From contig UQGS01000004.1 of assembly GCA_900540685.1 (NCBI GenBank), positions 7,724 through 71,723 of the forward strand: 64,000 bases of DNA. Direction: 5' to 3'. The notes beneath the pieces were generated by a model. That model was not told the DNA's origin, searched no databases, and was given only the letters and a program-made list of their open reading frames with translations. The translations under genes and the position numbers were made by a program. Shown here piece by piece: positions 50,327 through 59,649 of this stretch (positions are counted from its first letter, which is position 1; each line of letters begins with the position of its first letter). This DNA comes from an uncultured Catenibacterium sp. Its GTDB lineage: Bacteria; Bacillota_I; Bacilli_A; Erysipelotrichales; Coprobacillaceae.

Positions 50327-51583
50327 ATGACAAAAGAAGAACTAATAAACTTATTGAAGAAGGATGTAGTGCCTGCATTAGGATGTACAGAACCAGTCTG
50401 TGTCGCATTATGTGCAGCTTATGCATCTAAACAGTTAAATAATCCAGTAACTAAAATAAAACTAGACGTCAATAAAGGAATATATAAGAATGGTATGTCT
50501 GCAGGTATACCACATTGTGATCATGTAGGTTTAGAATATGCAGCATCAATTGGTGCACTATTAAAGAATCCAGAAAAACAGCTGACTTTATTTGAGGATA
50601 TAGAACCTGATATAATCACACATGCTGAATTATTAGTACCCCATGTTTCTATTACAATTAATGATTCAGCATATATTCATGTGAAGTGTACTCTTTATAC
50701 ATCTGACGATACAGTGACATGTATAATCAAAGATGCACATACAAATATAGTTTATCTAGAAAAGAATGGAATTGTATTAGAAGAGAAAACGACTCAAGAA
50801 ACAAATAATACTTCTACTGTGATTGATGAACTTAAAGAAATGAGACTATCAGAGATACGTTCTTTAGTAGACTCAATGACAGTGGATGAACTTCACTTCT
50901 TATTAGAAGGTATAGAAATGAATGAACAACTATCACAATACAAAGGAACAACACATTTGAGTGATTCATTCAATCATTCATTATTCTCTGAAGACCTTCT
51001 AACTCGAATAATAAAGAAAGTCACTACAGCTACTGAAAATAGATTGGATGGTTGTCCACTTCCTGCAATGAGCAGTTCTGGTGCAGGCACTAAAGGATTA
51101 GTTGTTTCTATACCAGTGAATGAAGTGGCAGAAGAACTCTATGTATCACTAGAAAAGAAACTCAAAGCATTAGCTTTAACACATCTAGTAAATAGATATA
51201 TTAATGCGCATATAGGTAAATTATCTCCTATGTGTACATGTGTGATGGCTTCTTCTACAGCAGCTTCTGTAGGTATTGTTTATCTCTTAGATGCAACAGA
51301 TGATCAGATTGGGTATTGTGTACGTAATATGACAGGTACTGTAACTGGAATGATCTGTGATGGCGGAAAAGTAGGTTGTGCATTAAAGGTTTCTACTGGT
51401 TCTACAGCTGCACTCATGTGTGCAATGACTGCAGTGAATAATGCAGTATTAAGAGAAAGTGATGGGATTTGTGCCTCAACACCAGAACAATGTATTTTGA
51501 ATATGGCACGTATTGGGCAAAATGGAATGAGTAAAGTAGATGAAGAAATCATCTCAATTATGAAAAGTAAAGAGTGTCAATAG
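50327..51583 (+). CDS. L-cysteine desulfidase/L-serine dehydratase-like protein (UPF0597, CyuA type)
   Basis: Cytosolic iron-sulfur enzyme that would break down L-cysteine (or L-serine) to pyruvate, ammonia and sulfide. The 418 residues show LGCTEPVCVALCAAYA, KNGMSAGIPHCDHVG, LPAMSSSGAGTKGL, and the late cysteines in PMCTCVMAS and CDGGKVGCALKVSTG that would hold the cluster. The start at 50327 follows GTGAGGAAAA. No transporter gene is next to it; it stands alone between two PTS loci and ends in a terminator. Confidence 0.85.
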   Translation: MTKEELINLLKKDVVPALGCTEPVCVALCAAYASKQLNNPVTKIKLDVNKGIYKNGMSAGIPHCDHVGLEYAASIGALLKNPEKQLTLFEDIEPDIITHAELLVPHVSITINDSAYIHVKCTLYTSDDTVTCIIKDAHTNIVYLEKNGIVLEEKTTQETNNTSTVIDELKEMRLSEIRSLVDSMTVDELHFLLEGIEMNEQLSQYKGTTHLSDSFNHSLFSEDLLTRIIKKVTTATENRLDGCPLPAMSSSGAGTKGLVVSIPVNEVAEELYVSLEKKLKALALTHLVNRYINAHIGKLSPMCTCVMASSTAASVGIVYLLDATDDQIGYCVRNMTGTVTGMICDGGKVGCALKVSTGSTAALMCAMTAVNNAVLRESDGICASTPEQCILNMARIGQNGMSKVDEEIISIMKSKECQ

Positions 51584-51584
51584 G

Positions 51585-51615
51585 AAGAAGATGGTCCAAG
51601 GATCATCTTCTTTTT
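51585..51615 (+). terminator. Intrinsic terminator
   Basis: GAAGATGGTCC and GGATCATCTTC pair with one mismatch over a two-base loop, followed by five T. Confidence 0.85.
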
Positions 51616-51891
51616 GCATATAATGGTACATTTTAATAATGAGAGTGAATGATGTTTATGCTCTATGAGAATTAAAATAATCCTCTATATATCATGATAA
51701 ATCAAACTGTTTAGATATAATACTACTATTTGTGAATGTTATAGTGGGAACATTTCCCATATTCTTGACACCTATTCCAAGAGTTTGTGCCACGTCCCAG
51801 AAGGGGGCTGAAGTATTGAAAGTGTTTGCGCGGTTGGGTAAACTAGGACTCGTCAAAACAAATGAAAGCAATTTCAAGGAGGAACAGAAAA
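51616..51891 (+). promoter_or_regulatory. Long leader region of the mannose-type PTS operon
   Basis: This 276-base stretch has no convincing gene. It holds a TATAAT at 51716-51721, an inverted repeat TGGGAA-CAT-TTCCCA (51745-51759) and a locally GC-rich segment at about 51785-51855 with GTCCC-AGAA-GGGGGC and other short pairing options. TGAAAGTGTTTGCG near 51818 is a poor match to a cre site. I cannot assign it to a riboswitch class. Confidence 0.5.
51745..51759. promoter_or_regulatory. Operator-like inverted repeat upstream of the PTS operon
   Basis: TGGGAA and TTCCCA flank CAT. It lies about 25 bases downstream of the TATAAT, where a repressor would block elongation. The RpiR gene at the end of the operon is the natural candidate. 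Confidence 0.5.
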
Positions 51892-52368
51892 ATGAGTTTA
51901 GTTTTAGCAAGAATCGATCAGAGATTAATTCATGGTATTGTCGTTACACAGTGGGCAGGTGCAACACAGGCTAAAAGATTAATGGTAGTCGATGATGAAG
52001 TAAGTAAGGATGAAGTTCAGAAATCTGCAATGAGAATGAGTAAACCAGTGGGGACTGGTATGTCAATCATTGATACAGAAACAGCTATCAAGAACTTTAA
52101 CGCAGGTAAGTATGATAGCCACAATGTATTTATGGTTGTAAGAGAACCATCTACATTAGTTAAGTTAGCTGAAGGTGGCGTAAAGATTCCTAAAGTCAAC
52201 ATTGGTATTATCTTCGATGGGGAAGGTAAGACAACAGTGAAGAAGATGGTTTCAGTGAATGAAGAAGAAGTCAATGATTTAAAGAAATTACAGTCTATGG
52301 GTATTCCAGTGACATTCCACTTCGTACCAAGCGAAGCAGAAGAACCACTAGAAACATACATTAAATAA
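51892..52368 (+). CDS. PTS mannose-family EIIB component
   Basis: Cytosolic phosphocarrier of the mannose/fructose/sorbose PTS family, 158 residues. The phosphorylated His is in RIDQRLIHGIVVTQWAG near residue 14. Other family parts are LMVVDDEVSKDEV and KVNIGIIFDGEGK. I start at 51892 (MSLVLARIDQR), behind AAGGAGG; the frame extends 30 bases upstream. It is the first gene of the order EIIB-EIIC-EIID-EIIA-glycosidase-RpiR. Confidence 0.93.
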   Translation: MSLVLARIDQRLIHGIVVTQWAGATQAKRLMVVDDEVSKDEVQKSAMRMSKPVGTGMSIIDTETAIKNFNAGKYDSHNVFMVVREPSTLVKLAEGGVKIPKVNIGIIFDGEGKTTVKKMVSVNEEEVNDLKKLQSMGIPVTFHFVPSEAEEPLETYIK

Positions 52369-52386
52369 ACAAGGGGGATAAAAAGT

Positions 52387-53184
52387 ATGCAGGTTATTCA
52401 AGGAGTATTAATCGTATTATTATCAATGTGGATGGTCTTAGACCAACAGGGTATTGTTATTACAACATGGTTCCCAATCATGGTTGCATTCTTTGCAGGA
52501 TTGATTATGGGGGACATGAAGACTGCCATGATTATTGGTGGTACATTCCAGTTAATGAACTTAGGTGTTGCCAACATTGGTGGTTCATCAGTACCTAACT
52601 GGGGTCTTGCAACAGTAGTTGGTATCTATGTTGCATGTAGAACTACAAATGATGTCGCTCAGGCAAAAGCAGTTGCCTTAGCAGTAGGTGTACCAGTTGG
52701 TATGCTTGGTATTCAGTTAGATGTATTCGCAAAGTTATTAAATACTTATGTAACACATGCGGCACAGAAAGCATGTAACGAAAAGAAGTTTGCGAAAATG
52801 AATAGAATTCTTTGGATTGGTCCTATGATCTTCGCTTTATCTACAGGTTTACCAACAGCTTTATGTGTATTATTTGGTGATACAATCGTTAATGTTATCT
52901 TAAAATCAGTTCCAGTATGGTTCACAAATGGTTTATCTATCGCAGGAAATATGTTACCAGTTGTAGGTATCGCATTATTATTACAGGTTATGCCTGCTAA
53001 GAAGTACTTATCAATGTTGATGATTGGATTTGTCTTCTCAGCTTACTTAAATGTACCAATGTTAGGCGTATCTATTATTGGTTTAGCTATTGCTTACTAT
53101 TTCTTTACAACACAGGTAAATAAAGCACCAGCAGTCGCAACAGAAGGTGCAGTAATCGATGAAGGAGATGAATGGGATGAATAA
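52387..53184 (+). CDS. PTS mannose-family EIIC component
   Basis: Membrane channel subunit, 265 residues with about seven hydrophobic segments. The conserved N-terminal region ADQQG-like DQQGIVITTWFPIMVAFFAG, the GGTFQLMNLGVANIGGSSVPN loop and VGVPVGMLG identify the family. AAGGGGG precedes the start. Its last eight bases overlap EIID. Confidence 0.93.
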   Translation: MQVIQGVLIVLLSMWMVLDQQGIVITTWFPIMVAFFAGLIMGDMKTAMIIGGTFQLMNLGVANIGGSSVPNWGLATVVGIYVACRTTNDVAQAKAVALAVGVPVGMLGIQLDVFAKLLNTYVTHAAQKACNEKKFAKMNRILWIGPMIFALSTGLPTALCVLFGDTIVNVILKSVPVWFTNGLSIAGNMLPVVGIALLLQVMPAKKYLSMLMIGFVFSAYLNVPMLGVSIIGLAIAYYFFTTQVNKAPAVATEGAVIDEGDEWDE

Positions 53185-53998
53185 AGAAACACAGACAACA
53201 GAAGTTGTTACAAAGAAAGATCTTACAAAAGCCGCAGTACGTTACATGTTTATGGCATGTAATACATATAACTATGAAAACCATCAGGGTCCAGCAGTTG
53301 TATTTGGATTAGAGAAGGTTTTAAGAAAGATTCACAAGAATAATGATGATGACTATGTTGCATCATTAAATAACCACTTTAAATATTTTAATACAACAAC
53401 TTGGATGGCTAACATCTTACTAGGTGCAAGTGTTGCCATGGAAGAAAAAGATGGTGTTAAAGCATTGGATACAGTACAGAACTTTAAAACAGGTATGATG
53501 GGTCCTCTTGCAGGTATTGGTGATACTTTAATCTGGGTACTTTATCCAACTATCATGGGTTCTATTGCAGCCTACATGGGTCTAGAAGGTAACCCTACAG
53601 GTGCACTCATCTGGATGTTACTTAATGTAGTTTTCTTCTTCTTTAGAATTAAGTTATTCCATTTAGGTTATGATTCAGGTTTAAAGCTTATTACTTCATT
53701 AGGTGATAAGTTATCAGTCTTCACAGAAGCTGCATCTATTATGGGTCTAACAGTTATTGGGGCATTAGTTCCTTCAGTTGTTAAGATGTCATTAGGTCTT
53801 GTCTTTAAATCAGGTAAAGTAAAATTAGCTATTCAGACAGGTGTCTTAGATAAGATCATGCCAGCTTTATTACCAGTTGTACTTACATTTGTAGTTTATA
53901 AATTACTTGCATCTAAGAAGTTGACTGTTATTCAGGTAATCTTCTTAATTATCATTCTTGCATTAGTTTGCTCATTCTTTGGAATTCTAGCTCTCTAA
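53177..53998 (+). CDS. PTS mannose-family EIID component
   Basis: Second membrane subunit unique to the mannose family, 273 residues. FMACNTYNYENHQGPAVVFGLEKVL, FFNTTTWMANILLGASVAME-like sequence, MMGPLAGIGDTLIW and the C-terminal hydrophobic helices are diagnostic. I start at 53177 (MNKETQTTE), nine bases after AAGGAG; the frame opens at 53159. Confidence 0.93.
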   Translation: MNKETQTTEVVTKKDLTKAAVRYMFMACNTYNYENHQGPAVVFGLEKVLRKIHKNNDDDYVASLNNHFKYFNTTTWMANILLGASVAMEEKDGVKALDTVQNFKTGMMGPLAGIGDTLIWVLYPTIMGSIAAYMGLEGNPTGALIWMLLNVVFFFFRIKLFHLGYDSGLKLITSLGDKLSVFTEAASIMGLTVIGALVPSVVKMSLGLVFKSGKVKLAIQTGVLDKIMPALLPVVLTFVVYKLLASKKLTVIQVIFLIIILALVCSFFGILAL

Positions 53999-54022
53999 TC
54001 AAAACTTTCGGGGGAAAAGTCT

Positions 54023-54445
54023 ATGAGAAAAATCGTTTTAGCTAGCCATCATTTACTCGCTGATGGTTTAAAAGATACAATCCAGTATGTTATGCCAACT
54101 TTAACTGATATTAAGTCAGTGAGTGCTTATATGGATAATGTGCCTGTTGAAAAACAGTTAAAAGAAGCACTTGGTGAAATCAATGAAGATGATGAATACA
54201 TCATTTTCACTGATATGCTTGGGGGTAGTGTGAATCAGGAAGCAGTGAAATACTTACAGTATCCTAATGTCTATGTGATTACAGGAATGAATTTACCTAT
54301 CGTATTAAGTGTCTGCTTATCGTTATCTAGCTGTGAAAAAGTGAATGAAGATGTTATTAGAAATGCGATTGATGATGCGAAATCACAGATTGTTTATGTC
54401 AATGATGTAATGAAGAATATGGGGGCTGATGAAGATGACGAATAA
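54023..54445 (+). CDS. PTS mannose-family EIIA component
   Basis: Cytosolic phosphocarrier of 140 residues that takes phosphate from HPr. The active His is in IVLASHHLLADGLKDT (residue 9 or 10), and the second family motif is IIFTDMLGGSVNQEA near residue 60. It follows EIID by 24 bases and overlaps the GH13 gene by 11 bases. Confidence 0.92.
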   Translation: MRKIVLASHHLLADGLKDTIQYVMPTLTDIKSVSAYMDNVPVEKQLKEALGEINEDDEYIIFTDMLGGSVNQEAVKYLQYPNVYVITGMNLPIVLSVCLSLSSCEKVNEDVIRNAIDDAKSQIVYVNDVMKNMGADEDDE

Positions 54446-56114
54446 AGATTGGTGGAAAAGCAGCGTAGTCTATCAGGTTTATCCACAAAGTTTTAATGAT
54501 ACCAACCATGATGGGGTGGGTGATTTAAAAGGTATTACTGAAAAGCTTCCTTATTTATCTAAACTAGGAATTGATGTCATCTGGTTAAATCCTATCTATG
54601 AATCACCATTAGTAGATAATGGTTATGATATTGCGAACTATAGAAAGATCAATCCAATGTATGGCACAATGGAAGACTTTGATGAACTATTAGAAACAGC
54701 ACATAGTATGAATATTAAGATTATTATGGACTTAGTAGTGAATCATACAAGTGATCAGCATGAATGGTTCTTAAAGTCTAAATCTTCTAGAGATAATGAA
54801 TATTCTGATTTCTATATCTGGAAGGATCCTAAAGAAGATGGCAGTGAACCTACTAACTGGGGTGCTACTTTTGGTGGATCTGCATGGACTTATGTTCCTG
54901 AAAGAAAACAGTATTATCTTCATTGTTTTGCGCCAGGACAGCCCGATTTAAACTGGGAAAATCCTAAAGTAAGAGAAGCTGTTTATAATGAAATGCGTTT
55001 CTGGTTAGATAAAGGTATTGATGGTTATAGAATGGATGTTATCTCTTTATTAAGTAAGAGACAGAACTTCCCAGATGCCTTACCTGGTGAATATGATTAT
55101 GCAAAGTCATATTATAAAGGGGCTTCTAATGGACCACGTATTCATGAATTCCTACATGAAATGAATAGAGAAGTCTTATCACACTACAATATTATGACTG
55201 TAGGTGAAACAGCCAATACAAATGTCCAGCAGGGTAAACTTTATACTGATCCTTCTAGACAGGAATTAAACATGGTATTCCAGTTTGACCATATGCATAT
55301 AGACTATGGTAAATATGGTAAGTTCTCTGATGTAAGATTTAAGCTTAGTGATTTAAAGAAGAGCTTATCAACTTGGATCAATGATTTAGGTGATGGATGG
55401 AATTCACTTTATTGGGATAACCATGACCAGCCTAGAAATGTCACTCGTTTTGGTGATGATGGTGTATATCGTGTAGAATCTGCTAAGATGTTAGCTACTT
55501 TATTACATATGATGAAGGGTACACCTTATGTCTTCCAGGGTGATGAATTAGGTATGAAAGATGTACCTTTTGAATCACTTGATCAATATAAAGATATTGA
55601 AACAGTCTTTATGTGTCAGAAGATGAAGAACAATGGTGAATCAGAAGATACAATCAAGAAATATGCTTATTTAAGTTCAAGAGATAATGCAAGAACACCA
55701 TTCCCTTGGAATGGTGAAGAGGGTTCTGGCTTCTCTGATGTAAAACCTTGGATTGATTATTCACCAGACAATAAATTCATCAATGCAGAAGATGAATTAA
55801 AAGATCCAAACTCTGTTTTCTATTATTATCAGAAGCTAATTCGTCTAAGAAAAGAAAATCCGATAATTGTCCATGGATCTTATAAACTATTAGACGAAGA
55901 AGATTCAGATATCTTCTCATATGAAAGAGAATATGAAGGTAAGAAATTACTTGTAGTATGTTCTTTCGCAAAAGAGAAGGTAAGATATACATTACCAGAT
56001 GACTATAAGGATGCAGAAATTCTTATCGGAAATTATGAGAATGTATTGAAAACAGATGATAAAAATATTATTCTAAATCCATATCAAGCAGTAGTTTATC
56101 TAACAAAGGAGTAA
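54435..56114 (+). CDS. GH13 alpha-glucosidase (oligo-1,6-glucosidase/trehalose-6-phosphate hydrolase group)
   Basis: Alpha-glucosidase of about 559 residues. The opening WWKSSVVYQVYPQSFNDTNHDGVGDLKGI, DLVVNHTS, GYRMDVISLL (nucleophile Asp), TVGETAN (acid Glu) and WDNHDQPR are the GH13 motifs of subfamilies 29 and 31. As its partner is a PTS, the substrate may be a phosphorylated alpha-disaccharide, but oligosaccharides are also possible. The start at 54435 overlaps EIIA by 11 bases; an ATG at 54429 is an alternative. Confidence 0.9.
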   Translation: MTNKDWWKSSVVYQVYPQSFNDTNHDGVGDLKGITEKLPYLSKLGIDVIWLNPIYESPLVDNGYDIANYRKINPMYGTMEDFDELLETAHSMNIKIIMDLVVNHTSDQHEWFLKSKSSRDNEYSDFYIWKDPKEDGSEPTNWGATFGGSAWTYVPERKQYYLHCFAPGQPDLNWENPKVREAVYNEMRFWLDKGIDGYRMDVISLLSKRQNFPDALPGEYDYAKSYYKGASNGPRIHEFLHEMNREVLSHYNIMTVGETANTNVQQGKLYTDPSRQELNMVFQFDHMHIDYGKYGKFSDVRFKLSDLKKSLSTWINDLGDGWNSLYWDNHDQPRNVTRFGDDGVYRVESAKMLATLLHMMKGTPYVFQGDELGMKDVPFESLDQYKDIETVFMCQKMKNNGESEDTIKKYAYLSSRDNARTPFPWNGEEGSGFSDVKPWIDYSPDNKFINAEDELKDPNSVFYYYQKLIRLRKENPIIVHGSYKLLDEEDSDIFSYEREYEGKKLLVVCSFAKEKVRYTLPDDYKDAEILIGNYENVLKTDDKNIILNPYQAVVYLTKE

Positions 56115-56120
56115 TATGGT

Positions 56121-56873
56121 ATGGACTTTGACACACAAGCAGGACTTATTTATTCAACACTAAGTGATAATGAAAAAGACATGATTCAATACATCAGAAA
56201 CCATAAATCTGATGTTGTGGACATGCCTATAAATGAACTTGCGAAAGTTCTGCTTTCGTCAAAGAGTTCTGTATTACGTTTAGCACAGAAGCTAGGCTAT
56301 ACAGGTTATTCAGAATTAAAGTATTCTTTAAAGAAGGATATAGTAAAGAAAGCTGTTGTTCCTACAGATTTGGTTGAAAAATTTAGAAAAGAGATTGATA
56401 AAACATTTGAATATGCATCACAAGTAAACTTTGTTCCTTTGATTTCCGAAATCCATAAAGCACGACAAGTCATTTTATATGCGACAGGGTTTACTCAAAA
56501 TAACTATACAAAACAATTCTCCAGTGAGCTATTCATGGCAGGGCGTTCAAATTATATTGTATCTGGTGAAACAAACTTTGAAATCATCTCACACTCCCTA
56601 ACTAGTGATGATTTCGTTATTATTATTTCATTGTCAGGAAATACACCAGGTATCAGAACAATAGTAAATGCACTGAATATGAAGGATATACCTATTCTTT
56701 CTATAACTGAGCTAGGAAAGAATTTCCTTGTAGAAAATTCAGATTATCAGCTTTACTATAATACAACAGAATTTCCTCTTGAGGATGAACATATCATTTC
56801 TATGAATGCAGTAGGGATTATCCTTACTATTCTTGCAAGAAAGTATCAGGAATTCGCATTCTTTGATGAATAA
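56121..56873 (+). CDS. MurR/RpiR-family transcriptional regulator
   Basis: Fourth RpiR-type regulator of the window, 250 residues. HTH_6 domain: MPINELAKVLLSSKSSVLRLAQKLGYTGYSELK. SIS domain: ARQVILYATGFTQNNYTKQFSSEL and VIIISLSGNTPGIR. It starts six bases after the GH13 stop, behind AAGGAG, and closes the PTS operon, so it probably senses a phosphosugar from this pathway and acts at the 51745-51759 repeat. Confidence 0.87.
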   Translation: MDFDTQAGLIYSTLSDNEKDMIQYIRNHKSDVVDMPINELAKVLLSSKSSVLRLAQKLGYTGYSELKYSLKKDIVKKAVVPTDLVEKFRKEIDKTFEYASQVNFVPLISEIHKARQVILYATGFTQNNYTKQFSSELFMAGRSNYIVSGETNFEIISHSLTSDDFVIIISLSGNTPGIRTIVNALNMKDIPILSITELGKNFLVENSDYQLYYNTTEFPLEDEHIISMNAVGIILTILARKYQEFAFFDE

Positions 56874-56898
56874 AGTCAGGCATGGTCTGGCTTTTTTA
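56872..56898 (+). terminator. Intrinsic terminator of the mannose-type PTS operon
   Basis: AAAGTCAG and CTGGCTTT pair (one G-U) over a seven-base loop, with a T run. Confidence 0.8.
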
Positions 56899-56950
56899 CG
56901 TGTTATAGACTTTACGAATATATATATATATTAAATCAAGGTTAAATCTT

Positions 56951-56987
56951 ATTCCGAAAAAATGAAAATAATTCATTTTTTCGGAAT
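56951..56987. promoter_or_regulatory. 37-bp perfect palindrome before the AAA_14/DUF4143 gene
   Basis: Sixteen-base arms starting ATTCCGAAAAAATGAA surround a five-base centre AATAA. A TATAAT lies eight bases downstream (56995-57000), so a bound protein would cover the promoter. An exact palindrome of this length is unlikely by chance. Confidence 0.75.
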
Positions 56988-57017
56988 AAGAAGGTATAAT
57001 ATATATGGGTGAATGAA

Positions 57018-58196
57018 ATGAAACTTTTAGAAAGAAACTATTTAACAAAAATTATTAATGTAATTGGAACTCCTGACATTAAAGTGATTACGGGTATTAG
57101 AAGATCTGGAAAATCATGTCTGTTACTACAATTTATGGAATATATAAACCAAACTGATAAAGACGCGAATATTATTTTTGTTGATTTCAATTCTTTAAGT
57201 GCAGAGCCGTATTTAGAATACCATGCATTAAATAATTATATAGAAGGTCAATATAAATCTAACAAGAATAATTATGTATGTATAGATGAAGTTCAAATGT
57301 GCAGTGGCTTTGAGAAAGTCATAAATAGTCTACATAGTAGTATGAAATATGATATTTATATTACTGGTTCGAATGCATTTCTATTAAGTAGTGATTTGGC
57401 TACTTTATTTACCGGTAGAACGTATGAAATAGAAATATTTCCTTTTTCTTATAAAGAATGTCTAAAATATTATGCTGGGCAGTATTCACTTGATAGATAC
57501 GTGAGAGAAGGTGGAATGCCTGGTACTTTGCTTTATCGTGAACAAGATGATAAGTATAAATACATACGAGATGTTTTTGAGACGCTTATTATAAGGGACA
57601 TAACTAATAAATATTCGATGAGAAACAAAGAAGTTATTCATGATTTAGCGTACTTTATGATGGATAACATTAGTTCTTTGACATCAGCTAATAATATATC
57701 TAAATCATTAGCAAATGCTAATATTAAAATAACAGATAAGACTATAAAATTATATATGCAATATTTGAAAGATTCATACTTGTTTTATAAAGTTAGAAGG
57801 TATGATATAAAAGGGAAAAAATATTTGGCAACAAATGATAAGTATTATTTGTCCGACCATTCTTTCAGATATGCTATTATAGGAACAAAAAACATGGACT
57901 ATGGCAGAGTATATGAAAATATCGTTGCGATTGAATTGCTTAGAAGAGGGTATGAAGTTTATGTTGGTAAACTTTATAGAAAAGAAGTTGATTTTGTGGC
58001 TATAAAACAAAATGAGAAGATTTATTTTCAAGTAAGTGATGATATTTCGAATCAGAAAACTTTCGAAAGAGAAGTTACTTCACTATTAGAAATACAAGAT
58101 GCATATCCTAAAATCTTATTGGCTAACACACATCATGATGAATATCAGTATGAAGGTGTAAAAATAATTGATATTGAAAAATGGTTAAAATTGTAA
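57018..58196 (+). CDS. AAA_14-DUF4143 ATPase
   Basis: ATPase of the AAA_14/DUF4143 type, 392 residues, common in accessory regions and of unknown function. Walker A is GIRRSGKSCLL near residue 27 and Walker B is YVCIDEVQM near residue 90. ITGSNAFLLSSDLATLFTGR and GGMPGTLL belong to the family core. The C-terminal part, about 200-392, is DUF4143 with a nuclease-like KEVDFVAI and an IYFQVS strand. The start at 57018 is judged by family alignment; a GTG at 57009 is possible. The A/T-rich composition and its own palindromic operator suggest acquired cargo. Confidence 0.83.
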   Translation: MKLLERNYLTKIINVIGTPDIKVITGIRRSGKSCLLLQFMEYINQTDKDANIIFVDFNSLSAEPYLEYHALNNYIEGQYKSNKNNYVCIDEVQMCSGFEKVINSLHSSMKYDIYITGSNAFLLSSDLATLFTGRTYEIEIFPFSYKECLKYYAGQYSLDRYVREGGMPGTLLYREQDDKYKYIRDVFETLIIRDITNKYSMRNKEVIHDLAYFMMDNISSLTSANNISKSLANANIKITDKTIKLYMQYLKDSYLFYKVRRYDIKGKKYLATNDKYYLSDHSFRYAIIGTKNMDYGRVYENIVAIELLRRGYEVYVGKLYRKEVDFVAIKQNEKIYFQVSDDISNQKTFEREVTSLLEIQDAYPKILLANTHHDEYQYEGVKIIDIEKWLKL

Positions 58197-58271
58197 ATAT
58201 AAATGATTTGAATGCAGATAAGATAATAAATAAACGTTTTACTTTATGCTTGTGAATCCTTCTAGCCTATG

Positions 58272-58298
58272 AACCTTGATTTACATCAAGGTTTTTTG
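58272..58298 (+). terminator. Intrinsic terminator
   Basis: AACCTTGAT and ATCAAGGTT form a nine-base stem over TTAC, followed by T. Confidence 0.88.
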
Positions 58299-58369
58299 CA
58301 CTTTGTTGTAATGTACATATATACGTTATACAATTGTTTTAAGATTACTTATGAAGGGAAAAAGAAAAT

Positions 58370-59578
58370 ATGACTCAATATACAGAATTACTTGATAAAA
58401 AAGCTGAAGAACTACTATTAGATGATGATAACTATGAAGAAAGATTACTTGAAGTCGCTACACTATTTCGTGGATTTGATGAAGCATTTACATCATTTAT
58501 TAAAGAACATGGATATACAGGTGATTTATCTGATACACCTGCAAAGGTAGAGTTTTTACGTGATAAGTTCAAAGCAGTGCATATAAAACTACCTCGTGAT
58601 TTGTTTGTACCCAATAGGAAGATTTCTCGTAAAACTGCTTTTCAGATCTGTTTTGCGTTAGGTTTAGATGCTGATGAAACAAAAGACTTTTTTAGATGTG
58701 TTCAGTTTGAACGTGGGTTTGATTGTCATACTATAAATGAAGCAGTTTATTATTTCTGTATGAGAAAAGGTCTTTCGTATGATGAAGCACAAGAGATGAT
58801 TCATAGTATTCCTATACCTGAAAAGATGAAAAAACTTCCAGATTGTGATGTTCTTTACACAGGTACTATTATTGAAAACCTCAACAACATTGAGGATAAA
58901 GAAGAATTGATACACTATATCACAGAGAATATCGATGAATTTCGTTATAATAATGTCACTGCTCTAAAATATATTAGAGATTTCTGGAATGATATTTCTA
59001 AAGAAGATGGACTTGCAGTGCAGGAAGGTGCTGTGATTGATAGTCATAATAGATTTGATAATAAGAAGAAACAAGAAGATGATTATGTAATTGCGAAGCC
59101 TCATGCATCTACTTGGACTATCTTTTCTCAAATAATGGGGCTTAGAAATTATCAAGAAAGTGAGTTTTCGATTAAATATGATCGTTCATTGGCTTCTGTA
59201 TTATCTGATAATAGACTCGTGCCATTAAAAGCTGAATACTGTTTTCCGAACAGACAAAACATTGATAAGTTACTTCGTGAAGAACTAGTTGGCAAGGATG
59301 AAATAATTAGAAAGATGCTTATTTTTCTTGTTTTCTATACTTATTGGGCAAAACGTATTATTAGAAAAAAACAAGATTCCTATATAGTAGAAGACAATGA
59401 TTTTGAAAGATGTCTAGATATGATCAATGCACGTCTACTCGGTGCAGGTTATCCAGAATTATATATAGGTAATCCTTATGATTGGCTCTTTATGTGGGCA
59501 TTAAAAGACTATGATAATCCTTTATTTGCGTTTAGATATTATATGGGAGAAGTATTTGCGGAAGCTGCTGAGAATTAA
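58370..59578 (+). CDS. Unknown 402-residue protein beside a kinase-STAND gene
   Basis: I do not recognise the whole protein. Residues about 80-150 (RKISRKTAFQICFALGLDAD, then EAVYYFCMRKGLSYDEAQEM) look like the helical segment seen after HTH domains in some Firmicutes regulators, with the pattern of a helix-turn-helix lacking clear DNA contacts. The middle contains IITENID-type acidic helices, and the C-terminus is helical with aromatic residues (YDWLFMWALKDYDNPLFAFRYYMGE). There is no signal peptide and no membrane segment. The start follows GAAGGG. It is 71 bases upstream of the kinase gene and probably forms an operon with it, so it may be a substrate or regulator. Confidence 0.7.
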   Translation: MTQYTELLDKKAEELLLDDDNYEERLLEVATLFRGFDEAFTSFIKEHGYTGDLSDTPAKVEFLRDKFKAVHIKLPRDLFVPNRKISRKTAFQICFALGLDADETKDFFRCVQFERGFDCHTINEAVYYFCMRKGLSYDEAQEMIHSIPIPEKMKKLPDCDVLYTGTIIENLNNIEDKEELIHYITENIDEFRYNNVTALKYIRDFWNDISKEDGLAVQEGAVIDSHNRFDNKKKQEDDYVIAKPHASTWTIFSQIMGLRNYQESEFSIKYDRSLASVLSDNRLVPLKAEYCFPNRQNIDKLLREELVGKDEIIRKMLIFLVFYTYWAKRIIRKKQDSYIVEDNDFERCLDMINARLLGAGYPELYIGNPYDWLFMWALKDYDNPLFAFRYYMGEVFAEAAEN

Positions 59579-59649
59579 TGGTGTAATAATAAAACCTAAT
59601 CGAATAAACCTTGAATTATAATCTATTCATAATAAAAGGTGGTGAACTT

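Noticed and set aside
51760..51870. Known riboswitch
   Set aside because: I could not match conserved cores of common riboswitch classes; it is recorded only as an unassigned leader.
51732..51974. 80-residue gene in the PTS leader
   Set aside because: It runs into the EIIB gene out of frame, has no ribosome site and no family resemblance.
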